NCBI RefSeq assembly: GCF_019703515.2
Contig: NC_059358.1
Coordinates: 45,394,594 to 45,458,593, forward strand
Source of the DNA: Myxocyprinus asiaticus
Lineage: Eukaryota > Chordata > Actinopteri > Cypriniformes > Catostomidae
Reading direction: 5' to 3'
Length of the DNA: 64,000 bases
Positions 34,104 through 47,361 of the stretch are shown in pieces. Every line of letters starts with the position of its first letter. Within the stretch, counting starts at the first letter, position 1. The notes below the pieces were generated by a model, which did no database searches, was not told where the DNA came from, and saw nothing but the letters and a program-made list of their open reading frames with translations. The translations under genes and the position numbers were made by a program.

Positions 34104-35390
34104 AACTAAATAGTGGGACTCAGGATACAAAGTCAACTGGTCCAAATCTGAAGCTTTGGCTCTGACAGCGTACTGTCCAGTAACGGCCTTCCAGCCATGT
34201 GCCTTCCAGTGGCCCAAACAGGGCATTAAGTATTTGGGTATTTTATTCCCAACAAGTTTGTCTGATTTAGTTAAGAGTTAATTTTGACCCTTTAATAAAA
34301 GGTTTTCGAGCGATGTAGACAGGTGGGCTTCATTACATTTATCGATGATTGGGAAGGTTAATGTTATTAAAATGAACTGTATTCCAAAATGTAACTACCT
34401 GCTACAATCTCTCCCGTTAGATGTCCCCCTCTCTTATTTCAAGCAATTTGAGAGCATAGCAAAGTATTTCATTTCGAGTGGTAAACGCCCCAGATTACAT
34501 TTCAGTAAGTTACATAGGCCAATTGAAAAAGGTGGGCTAGGCCTACCCAAGATTTTGTTTTATTATTATGCATTCAGTCTCAGACATTTGGCTCATTGGT
34601 CACTTCCACCTGAGAGAGCCCCTCCCTGGTTCTGCATTGAACAAGAAGTTCTTGCCCCTATTTCGCCATTGCAAAGCCTTTCTATCAATCTAACCAGAGA
34701 AGTTAAATCACACCCCGTTATTTCACATTTGCACTCAGTATGGACAAAAGTGTCCAGAGTGTTTAATTCAGATATTTATCTAAATGTTGCCTCGAGCCTA
34801 AAGACCCATGTCTTTTGGGGGTGTGTTGAAATACAAAAGTTTTGGTTAAAGGTGCAGAGTCTGGTGTGCAATGTGTTAGGCATTCAGGTATCATTCTGCC
34901 CCAGACTCTGTATCTTGGGTTATGGGGCGGTCATTGACATTGTAAGTAGACACATAAAGAATTGGGTCTTAACCAGTGTCATGATTGCCAGGCAGATCAT
35001 TTTTAGGGGCTGGAGATTGGCTGGAGCGCCCTCTTTTCAGGAGTGGTGCTCAGAGATGGGAAGGGTGGCGGCCTTTGAGGAAGTAACATTCAGAGGAACA
35101 GGGAGGTATAAAGTGTCCGTGGAGAAATAGGGGAGGGATTTGTCATTTGTGGATGTGTGATTATTGTTGTTGTGTTTTTTTATTTGTTCATTTATTTGTT
35201 TTTGTTTTGTTTTTTGTGCATGTGTGTGTCTATGTCATTTGGGACCACTGTTATGTTGTTGGGGTTAGGGTGGGATTGGGAGGGGTAATAGTTGGGGTTA
35301 AGTTTGATTCTATGAATATATGTTTTGTCTTATGAGGTACATATATGTGAATCAATAAAAATTGTTAATCGAACAACTAAATAGTGGGAC
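34104..35390 (+). mobile_element. L1-D: 5'-truncated L1 with 16-bp target duplication
   Basis: AACTAAATAGTGGGAC occurs at 34104-34119 and 35375-35390. The body begins inside ORF2 (GGATACAAAGTCAACTGGTC) and ends TGTGAATCAATAAAAATTGT then TAATCGAAC, with no long poly-A. An internal deletion at about 34800 joins two distant parts of ORF2. Confidence 0.9.
34345..35130 (+). pseudogene. L1-D ORF2 C-terminal fragment with in-frame internal deletion
   Basis: An uninterrupted 261-codon frame starting MIGKVNVIKMNCIPKCNYLL. It continues through LHRPIEKGGLGLPKILFYYY and PPERAPPWFCIEQEVLAPI, then at VASSLKTHVFWGCVEIQ jumps over a segment of roughly 230 codons present in L1-A (between NFASSIWLN and DITHVFWRC), and ends EWCSEMGRVAAFEEVTFRG. 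This is the region after the RT domain and has no catalytic function of its own. The frame survives although the copy is plainly dead. Confidence 0.8.
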
Positions 35391-38318
35391 GATCATTGAG
35401 ATAAATTTGTTTCTCATGAGGAAAGGCAGTCTCTCATATGAAATTTTAAGTCTCTAGTTTAAACCAAGGTGTCAAGGTAGTGGTGGTTATCATGGTCCAG
35501 TTAGCTTATGCTGGTAGATACTGTTGCTACCATTTGGCTGCAAAAAGCTTCTTTTTTTCCATTGGTGGACTTTCAAAAGAAGCTGTGTATTCTAAAGAAA
35601 TAAAACAATTGGAAAGCAACGTTTTTATAGTAGATGTTTTACCAGTGCCCGATTCTTTTCTGAGGTCTTTTCCCCCCTGTCTGTTGCCTTAGGTGTCAGA
35701 ACAGGATAAGTTAAGAGTTTGAAACTGTACATGCTCTTGTGGAACCATCAGCCAATCAGTGTTGTCATGACACCATTTTCCTCTACACTCATTAATAACA
35801 AAAAATTTACACTTCAGGTGATTTTCTCAAAAAAAAAAACACATGGCAGCAGAACTTCTGAATATTTCAGGGGGAGTCATGCGCCACTCAAGCAACAGCT
35901 TTTCAGATACGTTGTCCAAGTATTATAGACTTCCTATTATTAGACTCCCAAATGGGGTGGCAAAGCTGTTGTTTTAAAATATTAGGCTACAACTTGAATT
36001 GCTAGTTGATAAGCACCAATACATACCAAATACAACAAGCCACAGACCCTTCAAATATGCAGTTTTAAAAAGGGATGAAAAGTTATAGGTGTTTAAAGTG
36101 AGGCATAATAATAGGGCAAATGACTTATACTTAACAAGGGCTTTATGCTGTAGTCCTCAATATTGTGATAAATAATTAATAAATCTGTAATATTTAATGG
36201 TGTGTATGTGATATGTCATTTAGGGGGGTATCTTTCAAGTGATACCTAATTGTGAGACTTTACATATTAAGCAGGGAATATTGAAGAATCATCATCATCA
36301 TCATCATCATCATCTTAAAACTTTAAAACAAATTAAAACAAGTATTTCAATGTCTGTTAGAATCCAGTGGATTCACTAAATGTTTTAAGCAAACAGGCTC
36401 CATCCAGGTTTTGGCAGACATCCCAGAATTCTGTTTGATGATGTTTTTACTTGGGGACACGCAATTTATTGTGGCTGGAATTTTTGGCAGTCTGACCGAT
36501 ATCCAAAACTTCTACTTTCAAATTTCTTAGGAATCCTTGTTACAGTACCATAGATTTACTGCGGTCCAAACCAGGTTTGACATCATGGATTGAATGAAGA
36601 CCTTTGAGGATTTGTGCCAGTTGTATTCAGTATGCAGTTGTGCATATCCATAGAGAGCTGTTGAAATATAGAGTCCATCTATCTGTCGATCGGTTGGTCT
36701 GTCTGTCTGTCTGTCGCCTAGTGAGATTAAATATGACTGTCAGAGGCAGTCTCGCTGGATTGTAGCCAATGTGATTTTAACAATGACAGAAGTAATCTGA
36801 CTGTAGGATAAAGTGAGGTGGAATTTGATTGGCTGTGGGGAAATGAAGCAGTAACTGCAGTGACAGCATGTCTGCCGTGTACTGCTGCACTCATGCATTA
36901 AACATGAGCCCACAGGTTGAAGAAATGTCAGCAAAAGAGCTGAAAAATAAGGGCTACATGGATTTGACTGAAGTTTGATATCTGTCGGCATGCAGATGCT
37001 TTATTCAAACTGAAAATGACTGTCTAATATCAGACTTTGCTTGTGAAACTTCTCTTCTTGAAATGCAAACTACAGAATAACTAGATTATTACATTTTTTA
37101 AGAAAATGTGAGTGGTGCTTGCCCTTGCAAAACTCACCACTATGATGCTAGGGTGTTACAGTATTTGGTTGCTTAGGTGTTCTGAGTGGTCATGCGTGCA
37201 TTGCTGTGTGGTTTCTAGGGTGTTATTGGTGGTTGCAAGGGCATTTCTAGGTGGTTACTTACTGGCTCAAGTGAAAAGAGTCCTTGGAATATGTGATATT
37301 CTGGTGTCTAGATTAGGCTTGGGTCTTTCCTTCAATGTATAGGATGCCTATGTAAAGTATATTTCTAGAGGATTGTTTTGCCCTTTATATAAGTTATAAA
37401 AAACTATTATGAATTATGAGTAAATGTGACTGATGATCTCACAATCCATGACATAAGAACGTTGTTGAGACTCAATTATTTCAAGGCTAGTATTGTTGTC
37501 TTGTTTGCATAGCTTGATATAAAATTATACCTATGCTTTGTTGTCATTTGTGGGGAAACACTTCTGATGCTTAAACACTCTGCTGAAGTATCTTAGTAGA
37601 ATTGTAGACATGCACATTTTGATAAAGTATAATTAACAAAAAAAGAATAACCAATGCACACCTGATAGTTATCAGCAGATTTGTGGGAAACAACTCAGGA
37701 GAAAATAAACAAGAAAACATCCCGCACGCTGCTGTTGCTGGCAATTTCTTGATACATCGCTTTGGTCACGCGACCTTTGTCAGGTATCAAAAAAGGATAA
37801 TTAAACTTAATTATAAGTAATAAAGCATAATTAGACTTCTTTCTGTCTTTGCATTTGCTTTAATACAATAACTCCCCTTACAAAAATCGAGAGTTCAACA
37901 TGACAGCAACAGATCAACTGTGAGTGTTGCTACCTTGTGGACCCACTAATTAGTGCAAATAGTTCAACCCGCACATACTATGAGTTCAGAGTACATGTGG
38001 CTAGAAAAAGTGATACAGCCCTCTGCTGATGAAGAAAGTTGCGTCACGCGTCTCTTACGTGTATATAATAGTTTACTATTAAATGAAAACGATCCACTCA
38101 AATACAGGCATAGAAACATATTGTTTCATTTTGAAAAATATGTTAATTATATCCAGAATCCTCCAACAGTCATTTTATAGACAACAGAAGCTAAAAATAC
38201 AGGAGACTGACAAAAAGGACAGAAAAAAAGCAGTCATTATGGTTTGGTTTACCCCTTGTTTTGCACCACATAAATGTACATATCTTGTCCAGATGTTAAG
38301 GCACAGGACTGTTGTGTG

Positions 38319-38320
<2 letters not shown>
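35391..38320. other. Intergenic DNA, no gene recognised
   Basis: An (ATC)n run lies at 36285-36314 and a (TCTG)n run at 36694-36714. 37110-37260 has GGTTGCTTAGGTGTTCTGAG and GGTGGTTGCAAGGGC words of a degenerate tandem-like repeat seen in many fishes. 37640-37800 and 37860-38170 are unclassified. Short frames at 35480-35692, 36740-36991 and 37953-38180 have no recognisable content. Confidence 0.4.

Positions 38321-38370
<50 letters not shown>
38321..38370. repeat. (TA)n(CA)n microsatellite at a Tc1 insertion edge
   Basis: A TA run followed by a CA run touches the left end of the Sleeping Beauty-like Tc1. Its right end touches another TA run at 51291-51325, so the element appears to have landed in a TA microsatellite. 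Confidence 0.9.
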
Positions 38371-38371
<1 letters not shown>

Positions 38372-38770
38372 CAGTTGAAGTCAGAATTTTACATACACCT
38401 TAGCCAAATACATTTAAACTCAGTTTTTCACAGTTCCTGACATTTAATCATGGAAAACATTCCCTGTCTTAGGTCAGTTTGGATCACTTTATTTTAAGAA
38501 TGTGAAATGTCAGAATAATAGTAGAGAGAATTATTTATTTCAGTTTTTATTTCTTTTATCACATTCCCAGTGGGTCAGAAGTTTACATACACTGTGTTAG
38601 TATTTGGTAGCATTGCCTTTAAATTTGTTAACTTGGGTCAAACATTTTGGATAGCCTTCCACAAGCTTCTCACAATAAGTTACTAGAATTTTGGCCCATT
38701 CCTCCAGACAGAACTGGTGTAACGGAGTCAGGTTTGTAGGCCTCCTTGCTCGCACACGCTTTTTCAGTTA

Positions 38771-39181
<411 letters not shown>

Positions 39182-39821
39182 TCAAAAAGTAAGATCTTTG
39201 TCCCCATATGTGCCAAACTGTAGTCTGGCTTTTTTATGGTGGTTTTGGAACAGTGGCTTCTTCCTTGCTGAGCAGCCTTTCAGGTTACAGTATGTTGATA
39301 TAGGACTCGTTTTACTGTGGACATAGATACTTGTCTACCTGTTTCCTCCAGCATCTTCACAAGGTCCTTTGCTGTTATTCTGGGATTGATTTGCACTTTT
39401 TGCACCAAACTATGTTCATCTCTAGGAGACAGAAAGTGTCTCCTTCCTAAGTGGCATGATGGCTGCGTGGTCCCATGGTGTTTATACTTGTGTACTATTG
39501 TTTGTACAGATGAACGTGGTACCTTCAGGTGTTTGGAAATTGCTCCCAGGGATGAACCAGACTTGTGGAGGTCCACAAACTTTTTCTGAGGTCTTGGCTG
39601 ATTTCTTTCTGATTAACAGTTTTTATTGATTCACAAAATTGACAAAGAAAAGCGAAACATATATTCACAGAATCAACATTTAACCCCCATTATTCCCTTT
39701 CCCCCTCCCAATTCCCAACACCACCCTGAACTTCAACAAATATCCCTGTGGTCACACTTGAATATACACAAAAAACAAAATAAAAATAAAGAAAAGAATT
39801 AATAATCACACACATTTAAAA

Positions 39822-42500
39822 CTACACTTCTCTCTCCACTGCCCCTCCCCGAGAGTACTCCAAGAAGGCCAAGTAGCTGCCCCATTTTTTATTAAACAAA
39901 TCTAAATTGCCTAGCCTTCTACAAGATATTTCCTCAAATGCCGCCACCCTCCCCATCTCTGTGCACCACTCTTGAAATGAGGGCACTCCAGCCGACTTCC
40001 ATCCCCTAAGAACAATCTGTCTGCTGATCATAACAGCGGCTAGGACCCAATTTTTTTTATATATTTATCCCCTATATTAATGACCGCCTCATCGCCTAAA
40101 ATACAGTGAAATTTGAGTGCCCAATAAGTCACACATAAAACTCTGAACCCTCAACCAAAATTCTTGGATCTTAACACACCACCAAAAAACATGGGTTGTA
40201 TCACCATCTTCTGATTGGCATCGCCAGCAGGTGGGTGTGTCATTCAGACCAAGCCTATACAATCTAGAGGGGGTCCAATAGAGTCAATGTAAAATCTTAA
40301 ATTACATAAGTTGCACCCTTGCTTCTCTAGATGTAGACTTGACGTTTTTTAGAATCCTAGCCCACACTCCCTCCTCCAATACCAAGTTTAGATCATTCTC
40401 CCATAATGTCTTGAGAGAAGCGAAGCTCCATCCCCCAGACTCTGAATTAACAGGGAGTAATACACTGATGCCTCATGACCTTTTCCAAAAGCAGTAATCA
40501 CCACTCCCAGAGTATCTGCAGCTTTATGGGGGTGTATGCTACTCCCCAAAATAGTAAAGATCTGGTGGTGCAGCTGTAAATACCTAAAGAACTGAGATCT
40601 GGGAATCCCAAAATGTTGAACCATATTTTCAAAGGATCTCAACAATCCACTCTCATATAGGTCACTGAGCGTATTAACCTCCCTCTCAATCCACTCTGTC
40701 GAGCAGAAAGGGGACTTATTAATGCATAATTTTGGGTTCTGCCATATGTTCGAGGCTAAATTAAAATAAATGTCTGAATTAAACACTCTGGACACTTTTG
40801 TCCATACCGTGTGCAAATGTGAGAGAACGGGGTGTTACTTAACTTCTCTGGTTAGTTTAATAAAAAGGCTTTGCAATGGCTAAATAGGGGCAAAAACATC
40901 CTGTTCAATACAAAACCAGGGAGGGGCTCTCTCAGGTGGAAGCGACCAATGAGCCAAATGTCTGAGACCGAATGCATAATGATAAAAATATTTCTTGGGT
41001 AGGCCTAGCCCACCTTTGTCAATTGGCATATGCAACTTACTGAAATGTAATCTGGGACATTTACCATTCCAAATGAAGGACTTCGCTATGCTATCAATTT
41101 GCTTGAAATAAGAGAGGGGGACATCTATAGAGAGAGAATGTAGCAGGTAGTTGAAATTTGGAATACAATTCATTTTAATAACATTAACCTTCCCAATCAT
41201 AGATAAACGTAATGAAGCCCACCTGCCCACATTGCTCGAAAACCTTTTTAACAAAGGGTCCAAATTAACTCTAAATAAATCACACAAATTTGCTGGGAAT
41301 AAAATACCCAAATACTTATGCCCTGTTTGGGCCACTGGAAAGCGCCCGGCTGAAAAGCTGTTACCAGGCAGTATGCTGTCAGAGCCAAAGCTTCAGATTT
41401 AGACCAATTAACTCTGTATCCTGAGAACTTAGAAAAGGAATTAATAATTCTGCTGAGGCAAGGCATAGATCTAGTGGGGTTGGAGATCATCTGCGTAAAG
41501 CAAACTCTTATGCCCCACACCTCCCACCATCAACCCTGGAAAATCCTCCTCCTTTTTTATTGTGGCTGCTAATGGTTCCAGGGCAAGACAGAACAATAAT
41601 GGGGAAAGAGGGTAACCCTGCCAGGTGCCCCATCCAGAGTAAAATAATCTGAAATTGATCCATTTGTTTGTACCGCCACCCCCAGGTGTCTATAAAGAAA
41701 CTTAATCCATCCAATAAAAGTATTCCCGAACCCATACATTTCCAAAATGTAAAAAAGATAATCCCATTCCACTATATCAAATGCCTTTTCAGCGTCAATT
41801 GAGATGGCAGCGACCGGAGTCTGATCATTTGCCATTGACCACATGATATTGATGAAACGCCTAATGTTATCAGAAGAGCTATGGCCCTGAATAAACCCCA
41901 TCTGATCTATATGTATAAGAGATGTCATAACTTTACTTAATTGGTTAGCCAAAATTTTTGACAATATTTTATTGTCTAGCTGGATCAGGAAATTGGATGG
42001 TAACTCTTACACTGGCTTGGAACTTTGTCCTTTTAAAGAATCAGACTGATCCAGGCTTGTGTCATGGTTGGCGGAAGCTTTCCATTCTTTAATGATTCCT
42101 TATAATCTTCTAGCAAATGTGGAACCAGTTCTGTAGCATAAGATCTAAAAAACATTCAGTGGAAAGCCGTCTGCTTGCCCATAGGCAAGGCCTTAATTAC
42201 CTCACAAAGGTCCTCCAAGGTTATCTCAGAATAAAGAGAATTGTTTTGCTCAGCCGACAGTTTAGGAAGTTCTAATGGTTCAACAAAGTTTATATTATCT
42301 TCATCAGCAGACGAAGATGTTGAACTATAGAGATCAAGATAGAATTCTTTAAAAGCAACGTATTTCACCACTAGCAGATTTCACTGAGGGAATGGTAGAA
42401 AAAGACTCTCTCTGTTTTATCTAGCCAGAAACTTCCCTGCTTTGTCCCCCGACTCAAAGTATGACTGTCTTGCCCTGAATAGCCAAAACTCCACATTCCG
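39822..42500 (-). pseudogene. L1-E ORF2, reverse transcriptase and C-terminal part
   Basis: Continues from the endonuclease part beyond the inserted LINE. In descending order: linker (FRARQSYFESGDKAGKFLAR), RT start (LANQLSKVMTSLIHIDQMGF), RT motif A with its Asp (AAISIDAEKAFDIVEWDYLF), then a deletion that removes the motif B block. YADD codons are present near 41500 (TACGCAGATGAT) but in a different frame. The C-terminal region follows (HKYLGILFPANLCDL, PPERAPPWFCIEQDVF, EWCTEMGRVAAFEEISCRRL) with several frameshifts. Confidence 0.85.
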
Positions 42501-42719
42501 CAACAAAATATAAATATGATGGCGCCACGGATGGCCGCCTCGCTGTGGAGCGCTTCTATTGTTTTTTTGTCCTGAGTTTAGTAATCTTTTTCCAGTCAGT
42601 TTTACCAGAGACGAACTGCTGAACATTGGACAGCATATAACAGTCAATCTTTTCCTGGATTTAAAATATTTGGACGTTTTGTTTGACATTTTAGTCGGAG
42701 ACGCAGCTGTGTTGTTTAA

Positions 42720-45263
42720 ATGAGATGCAGGCGAGGGAGACGAGCAGGCGCGCTGGTCAAGCTCCGACAGCGGGGCTTTCGAACAACACAGCCGAGCATT
42801 CATCTAGCGAATCTCTGCTCTCTCCCTAACAAAACGGACAAACTACATCTCCTCACCTGCACAAACAAGGATTTTTCAACCTCTGCTGCCTTGTGCTTCA
42901 CAGAAACCTGGCTAAGTGAAGCCATCCCGGACAGCATGTTACATCTGCCTGGCTTTCAGCTGTTCAGAGCGGATCGCATTGCTGAGTTAATGGGGAAAAT
43001 GAGAGGCGGTGGAACATGCTTTTACATCACTGAAAGTTGGTGTACAGATGTAATAACGTTAAAGAAGATGTGCTGTTCTAATTTGGAAGCGCTCTTTATT
43101 AACTGTAAGCCCTTCTACTCACCGCGGGAGTTTTCCTCGTTTATTCTGGTGAGTGTGTATATCGCACCAAACGCGTGTTTGAATGCCACGCTGCAACAGC
43201 TGGCTGATCAAATCACAGACATGGAACAACAATACCCAGACTGAGTTATTATTATTCTTGGGGATTTTAACAAAGCAAATCTCACATGTGAACTGCCCAA
43301 ATACAAACAGCACATCACATGCCCCACCAGAGACAGAAACATACTGGATCATTGCTACACAACAATAAAGGATGCATATCGCTCTGTTCCTAGAGCAGCT
43401 TTGGGTCTATCTGATCACTGTCTGGTTCATCTTCTTCCAACCTACAGACAGAAATTAAAATCTGCTAAGCCTGCAGTAAGGTCTGTAAAGAGATGGACCA
43501 ACGAAGCAGAGCTGGAACTACAAGCCTGCTTTGACTGGACTGATTGGAGTGTTTTCGAGGCTGCAGCCACAGACCTGGATGAGCTCACAGATACTGTTAC
43601 ATCATATATCAGTTTCTGTGAGGATATGTGCATTCCTACTAGGACTTATTTAACATTTAACAAAGACAAACCATGGTTTACAATGGAACTCAGGCAGCTT
43701 CGTCAGGCCAAAGAGGATACTTACAGAGTTTGGGATAAAGTCTTGTACAATCAGGCCAGGAACACACTGAATAAGGGAATCAGAGTGGTTAAAAGAAGAT
43801 ACTCTGAGAAGCTGAAAAACAAGTTTTCAGCTAATGACCCTGCATCAGTGTGGAGTGGCATGAAACAACTTATGAATTACAGGACTCCTACCCCCAACCC
43901 TGTGGTGGACCAACAACTGGGTGATGACCTGAATGTGTTCTACTGCAGATTTGAAATGCCCAATCTCACACCCCACACCCACTCTGACCTTCACTTCACA
44001 CAAACACCAACACCTCCTGCAACCCCCCTCCTCCCCCCTCCTGCTACTCAACCTTCACTTAAGATCTGTGAAGATGATGTGAGCCGTGTCTTTCAAAAAC
44101 AAAGGATAAGGAAAGCACAGGGCCCAGATGGCGTTTCACCTGCATGTCTTAGATCCTGTGCTAACCAGCTGGCCCCCATCTTCACACAGATCTTCAATAG
44201 ATCACTGGAGCAGTGTGAAATCCCATGCTGCTTCAAACATTCCACTATCATCCCCATCCCAAAGAAACCAAAAATCACAGGACTTAATGACTACAGACCT
44301 GTCGCCCTGACGTTTGTGGTCATGATGTCATATGAGAGACTGGTGTTGGCCCACCTGAAGGACATCACTGGACCCTTTCTAGATCCCCTTCAATTTGCTT
44401 ATCGATCAAACAGGTCTGTGGATGATGCAGTCAACATGGGATTGCATCATATCCTGCAACATCTGGACAGACCAGGGACATATGCAAGGATCCTTTTAGT
44501 GGACTTCAGTTTGGCTTTCAACACCATCATCCCAGCTATTCTCTGGACTAAATTACATCAACTCTCTGTTCCCACGTCTATCTGTCAGTGGATTACCAGC
44601 TTTCTGACAGACTGGCAGCAGCTTGTGAGACAGGGGAAATTCACTTCCAGCACATGTACAATCAGCACTGGTGCCCCTCAGGGATGTGTGCTCTCCCCAC
44701 TACTCTTCTCCCTCTACACCAATGACTGCATCGTCAAGGACCCCTCTGTCAAGCTCCTGAAGTTTGCAGATGACACCACTGACATCAGCCTCATACGAGA
44801 TGACGATGAGTCTGCAAACAGAAGGGAGGTTAAACAGCTGGCTGTCTTTTGCAGTCAATACAACCTCGAGCTGAACATGCTCAAAACGGTGGAAATGATT
44901 GTGAACTTTAGGAGGAACCCCCCCAACACTGCCCCCCCCCCACCATTCTAAACAGCACTGTGGCAGCAGTGGAGCCATTCAGGTTCCTGGGCATTATCAT
45001 CTCACAGGACCTGAAGTGGGAGACCCACATTGACTCCATTGCGAAAAAGGCCCAGCAGAGGTTGTACTTCCTTTGCCAGCTGAGGAAGTTCAACCTGCCA
45101 CAGGTGCTGCTGATACAGTTCTACTCAGCAGTCATTGAGTCTGTCCTCTGCACTTCAATAACTGTCTGGTTTGGTTCAGCTACCAAAGCAGACATCAGAA
45201 GACTACAAATGACAGTTCGGACTGCTGAGAGGATTATTGGTTGCCCCCTGCCCTCCTTTCAAT
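42720..45263 (+). pseudogene. CR1/L2-like ORF2 (endonuclease + RT), one stop and one frameshift
   Basis: From 42720 one frame runs to 44951, broken only by TGA at 43242-43244. The APE endonuclease includes AALCFTETWLS, then after the stop VIIILGDFNKANL, and ends LGLSDHCLVHLLP. The RT has a KAQGPDGVSPACLRS entry, LNDYRPVALTFVVM, motif A with Asp (RILLVDFSLAFNTIIP, Asp codon near 44502), motif B (STGAPQGCVLSPLLFSLYTN) and motif C FADDT (near 44766). A slip in the C run near 44930 moves the frame; the thumb/C-terminal part (FRFLGIIISQDLKWETHID, FYSAVIESVLCTSITVWFG) continues to 45263. Only two lesions, so this copy is relatively young. Confidence 0.92.
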
Positions 45264-45657
45264 AACTATACACTTCCAGAGTGAGGAAAAAGGCTGGAAA
45301 ATACACTCTGGACCCCACTCACCCTGCCCACTACCTTTTTGAACTGTTGCCTTCTGGCACAGGAACAGTTTTTCCCCCAGGCTATCCATCTCATGAACAG
45401 TTAAAACGGCCCCTTTGAGCAATAATTAATGTGCAGTACACAGATTAGTCTTTTTATATTATCCAACACATCCTACCTCTTCTGCCATTACATTCCCTTG
45501 CTTTGTACATAACCGATTTTATTCAGATTTGCACTACGTATGTGTATGTGTGTGTGTATGTATGTATGTATGTACAGTTGTGCTCAAAAGTTTGCATACC
45601 CTGGCAGAAATTGTGAAATTTTGGTATTGATTTTGAAAATATGACTGATCATGCAAA

Positions 45658-46033
45658 TGGCAGCAACCGGAGTCTGATCATTTGCCAATGACCACATGAT
45701 ATTGATGAAACGCCTAATGTTATCAGAAGAGCTATGGCCCTGAATAAACCCCACCTGATCTATATGTATAAGAGATGTCATAACTTTACTTAATCGGTTA
45801 GCCAAAATTTTTGACAATATTTTATTGTCTAGCTGGATCAGGAAAATTGGATGGTAACTCTTACACTCGCATGGAACATTGTCCTTTTAAAGAATCAGAC
45901 TGATCCAGGCTTGTGTCATGGTTGGCGGAAGCTTTCCATTCTTTAATGATTCCTTATAATCTTCTAGCAAATGTGGAACCAGTTCTGTAGCATAAGATCT
46001 AAAAAAATTCAGTGGAAAGCCGTCTGCCCCGGA
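45658..46033 (-). repeat. L1 ORF2 fragment embedded in the Tc1 left arm
   Basis: Almost identical to 41805-42175 of the enclosing L1-E, from GGCAGCAACCGGAGTCTGAT to GGAAAGCCGTCTGCCCCGGA, with only scattered substitutions. Both ends are internal to L1, with no L1 3' end, no tail and no target duplication. Tc1 sequence resumes at TAAATAAAATGTCTTTT. This is not an ordinary retrotransposition product. Confidence 0.85.
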
Positions 46034-46343
46034 TAAATAAAATGTCTTTTATTTAAGGATATTGATCATATGAAGCCATTTATTATCACATAGTTGTTTG
46101 GCTCCTTTTTAAATCATAATGATAACAGAAATCACCCAAATGGCCCTGATCAAAAGTTTACATACCCTTGAATATTTGGCCTTGTTACAGACACACAAGG
46201 TGACACACACAGGTTTAAATGGCAATTAAAGGTTCATTTCCCACACCTGTGCCTTTTTAAATTGTAATTAGTGTCTGTGTATAAATAGTCAATGAGTTTG
46301 TTAGCTCTCATGTGGATGCACTGAGCAGGCTAGATACTGAGCA

Positions 46344-47361
46344 ATGGGGAGCAGAAAAGAACTGTCAAAAGACCTGCGAAACAAGGTAATGGAATTTTAT
46401 AAAGATGGAAAAGGATATAAAAAGATACCCAAAGCCTTGAAAATGCCAGTCAGTACTGCTCAATCACTTATTAAGAAGTGGAAAATTCAGGGATCTCTTG
46501 ATACCAAGCCAAGGTCAGGTAGACCAAGAAAGATTTCAGCCACAACTGCCAGAAGAACTGTTTGGGATGCAAAGAAAAACCCACAGGTAACCTCAGGAGA
46601 AATACAGGCTGCTCTGGAAAAAGACGGTGTGGTTGTTTCAAGGAGCACAATACGACGATACTTGAACAAAAAGTAGCTGCATGGTCGAGTTGCCAGAAAG
46701 AAGCCTTTACTGCGCCAATGCCACAAAAAAGCCCAGTTACAATATGCCCGACAACACCGTGACATGCCTCACAGCTTCTGGCACACTGTAATTTGGAGTG
46801 ATGAGACTAAAATAGAGCTTTATGGTCACAACCATAAGTGCTATGTTTGGAGAGGGGTCAACAAGGCCTATAATGAAAATAATACCATCCCCACTGTGAA
46901 GCATGGTGGTGGCTCGCTGATGTTTTGGGTGGGGGGGGGGTGAGCTCTAAAGGCACAGGGAATCTTGTGAAAATTGATGGCAAGATGAATGCAGCATGTT
47001 ATCAGAAAATACTAGCAGACAATTTGCATTCTTCTGCACGAAAGCTGCCTATGGGACTTTCCAGCATGACAATGACCATAAGCACAAGGCCAAGTTGACC
47101 CTCCAGTGGTTGCAGCAGAAAAAGGTGAAGGTTCTGGAGTGGCCATCACAGTCTCCTGACCTTAATATCATTGAGCCACTCTGGGGAGATCTCAAACGTG
47201 CGGTTCATGCAAGACGACCAAAGACTTTGCATGACATGGAGGCATTTTGCCAAGACGAATGGGCAGCTATACCACCTGCAAGAATTTGGGGCCTCATAGA
47301 CAACTATTACAAAAGACTGCACGCTGTCATTGATGCTAAAGGGGGCAATACACAATATTAA
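46344..47361 (+). pseudogene. Tc1 transposase, nearly complete, with stop and frameshifts
   Basis: The start MGSRKELSKDLRNKVMEFYK at 46344 opens the paired-like domain with two helix-turn-helix halves and a GRPRK AT-hook-like motif (RSGRPRKISATTARR). TAG at 46674-46676 follows LNKK; the same frame continues through the first catalytic block (TVIWSDETKIELYG, Asp at 46800-46802) to VKHGGGSLMFW. A G run at about 46929 and a small deletion near 47055 shift the frame; from 46996 a second frame covers FQHDNDHKHKAKLTLQW (second Asp) and SPDLNIIEPLWGDLKRA (Glu at 47173-47175), ending GGNTQY. All three DDE residues survive. Confidence 0.92.

Noticed and set aside
35480..38180. Host gene exons in the 35.4-38.3 kb gap
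   Set aside because: Short frames there have no splice-bounded structure and no recognisable protein content.
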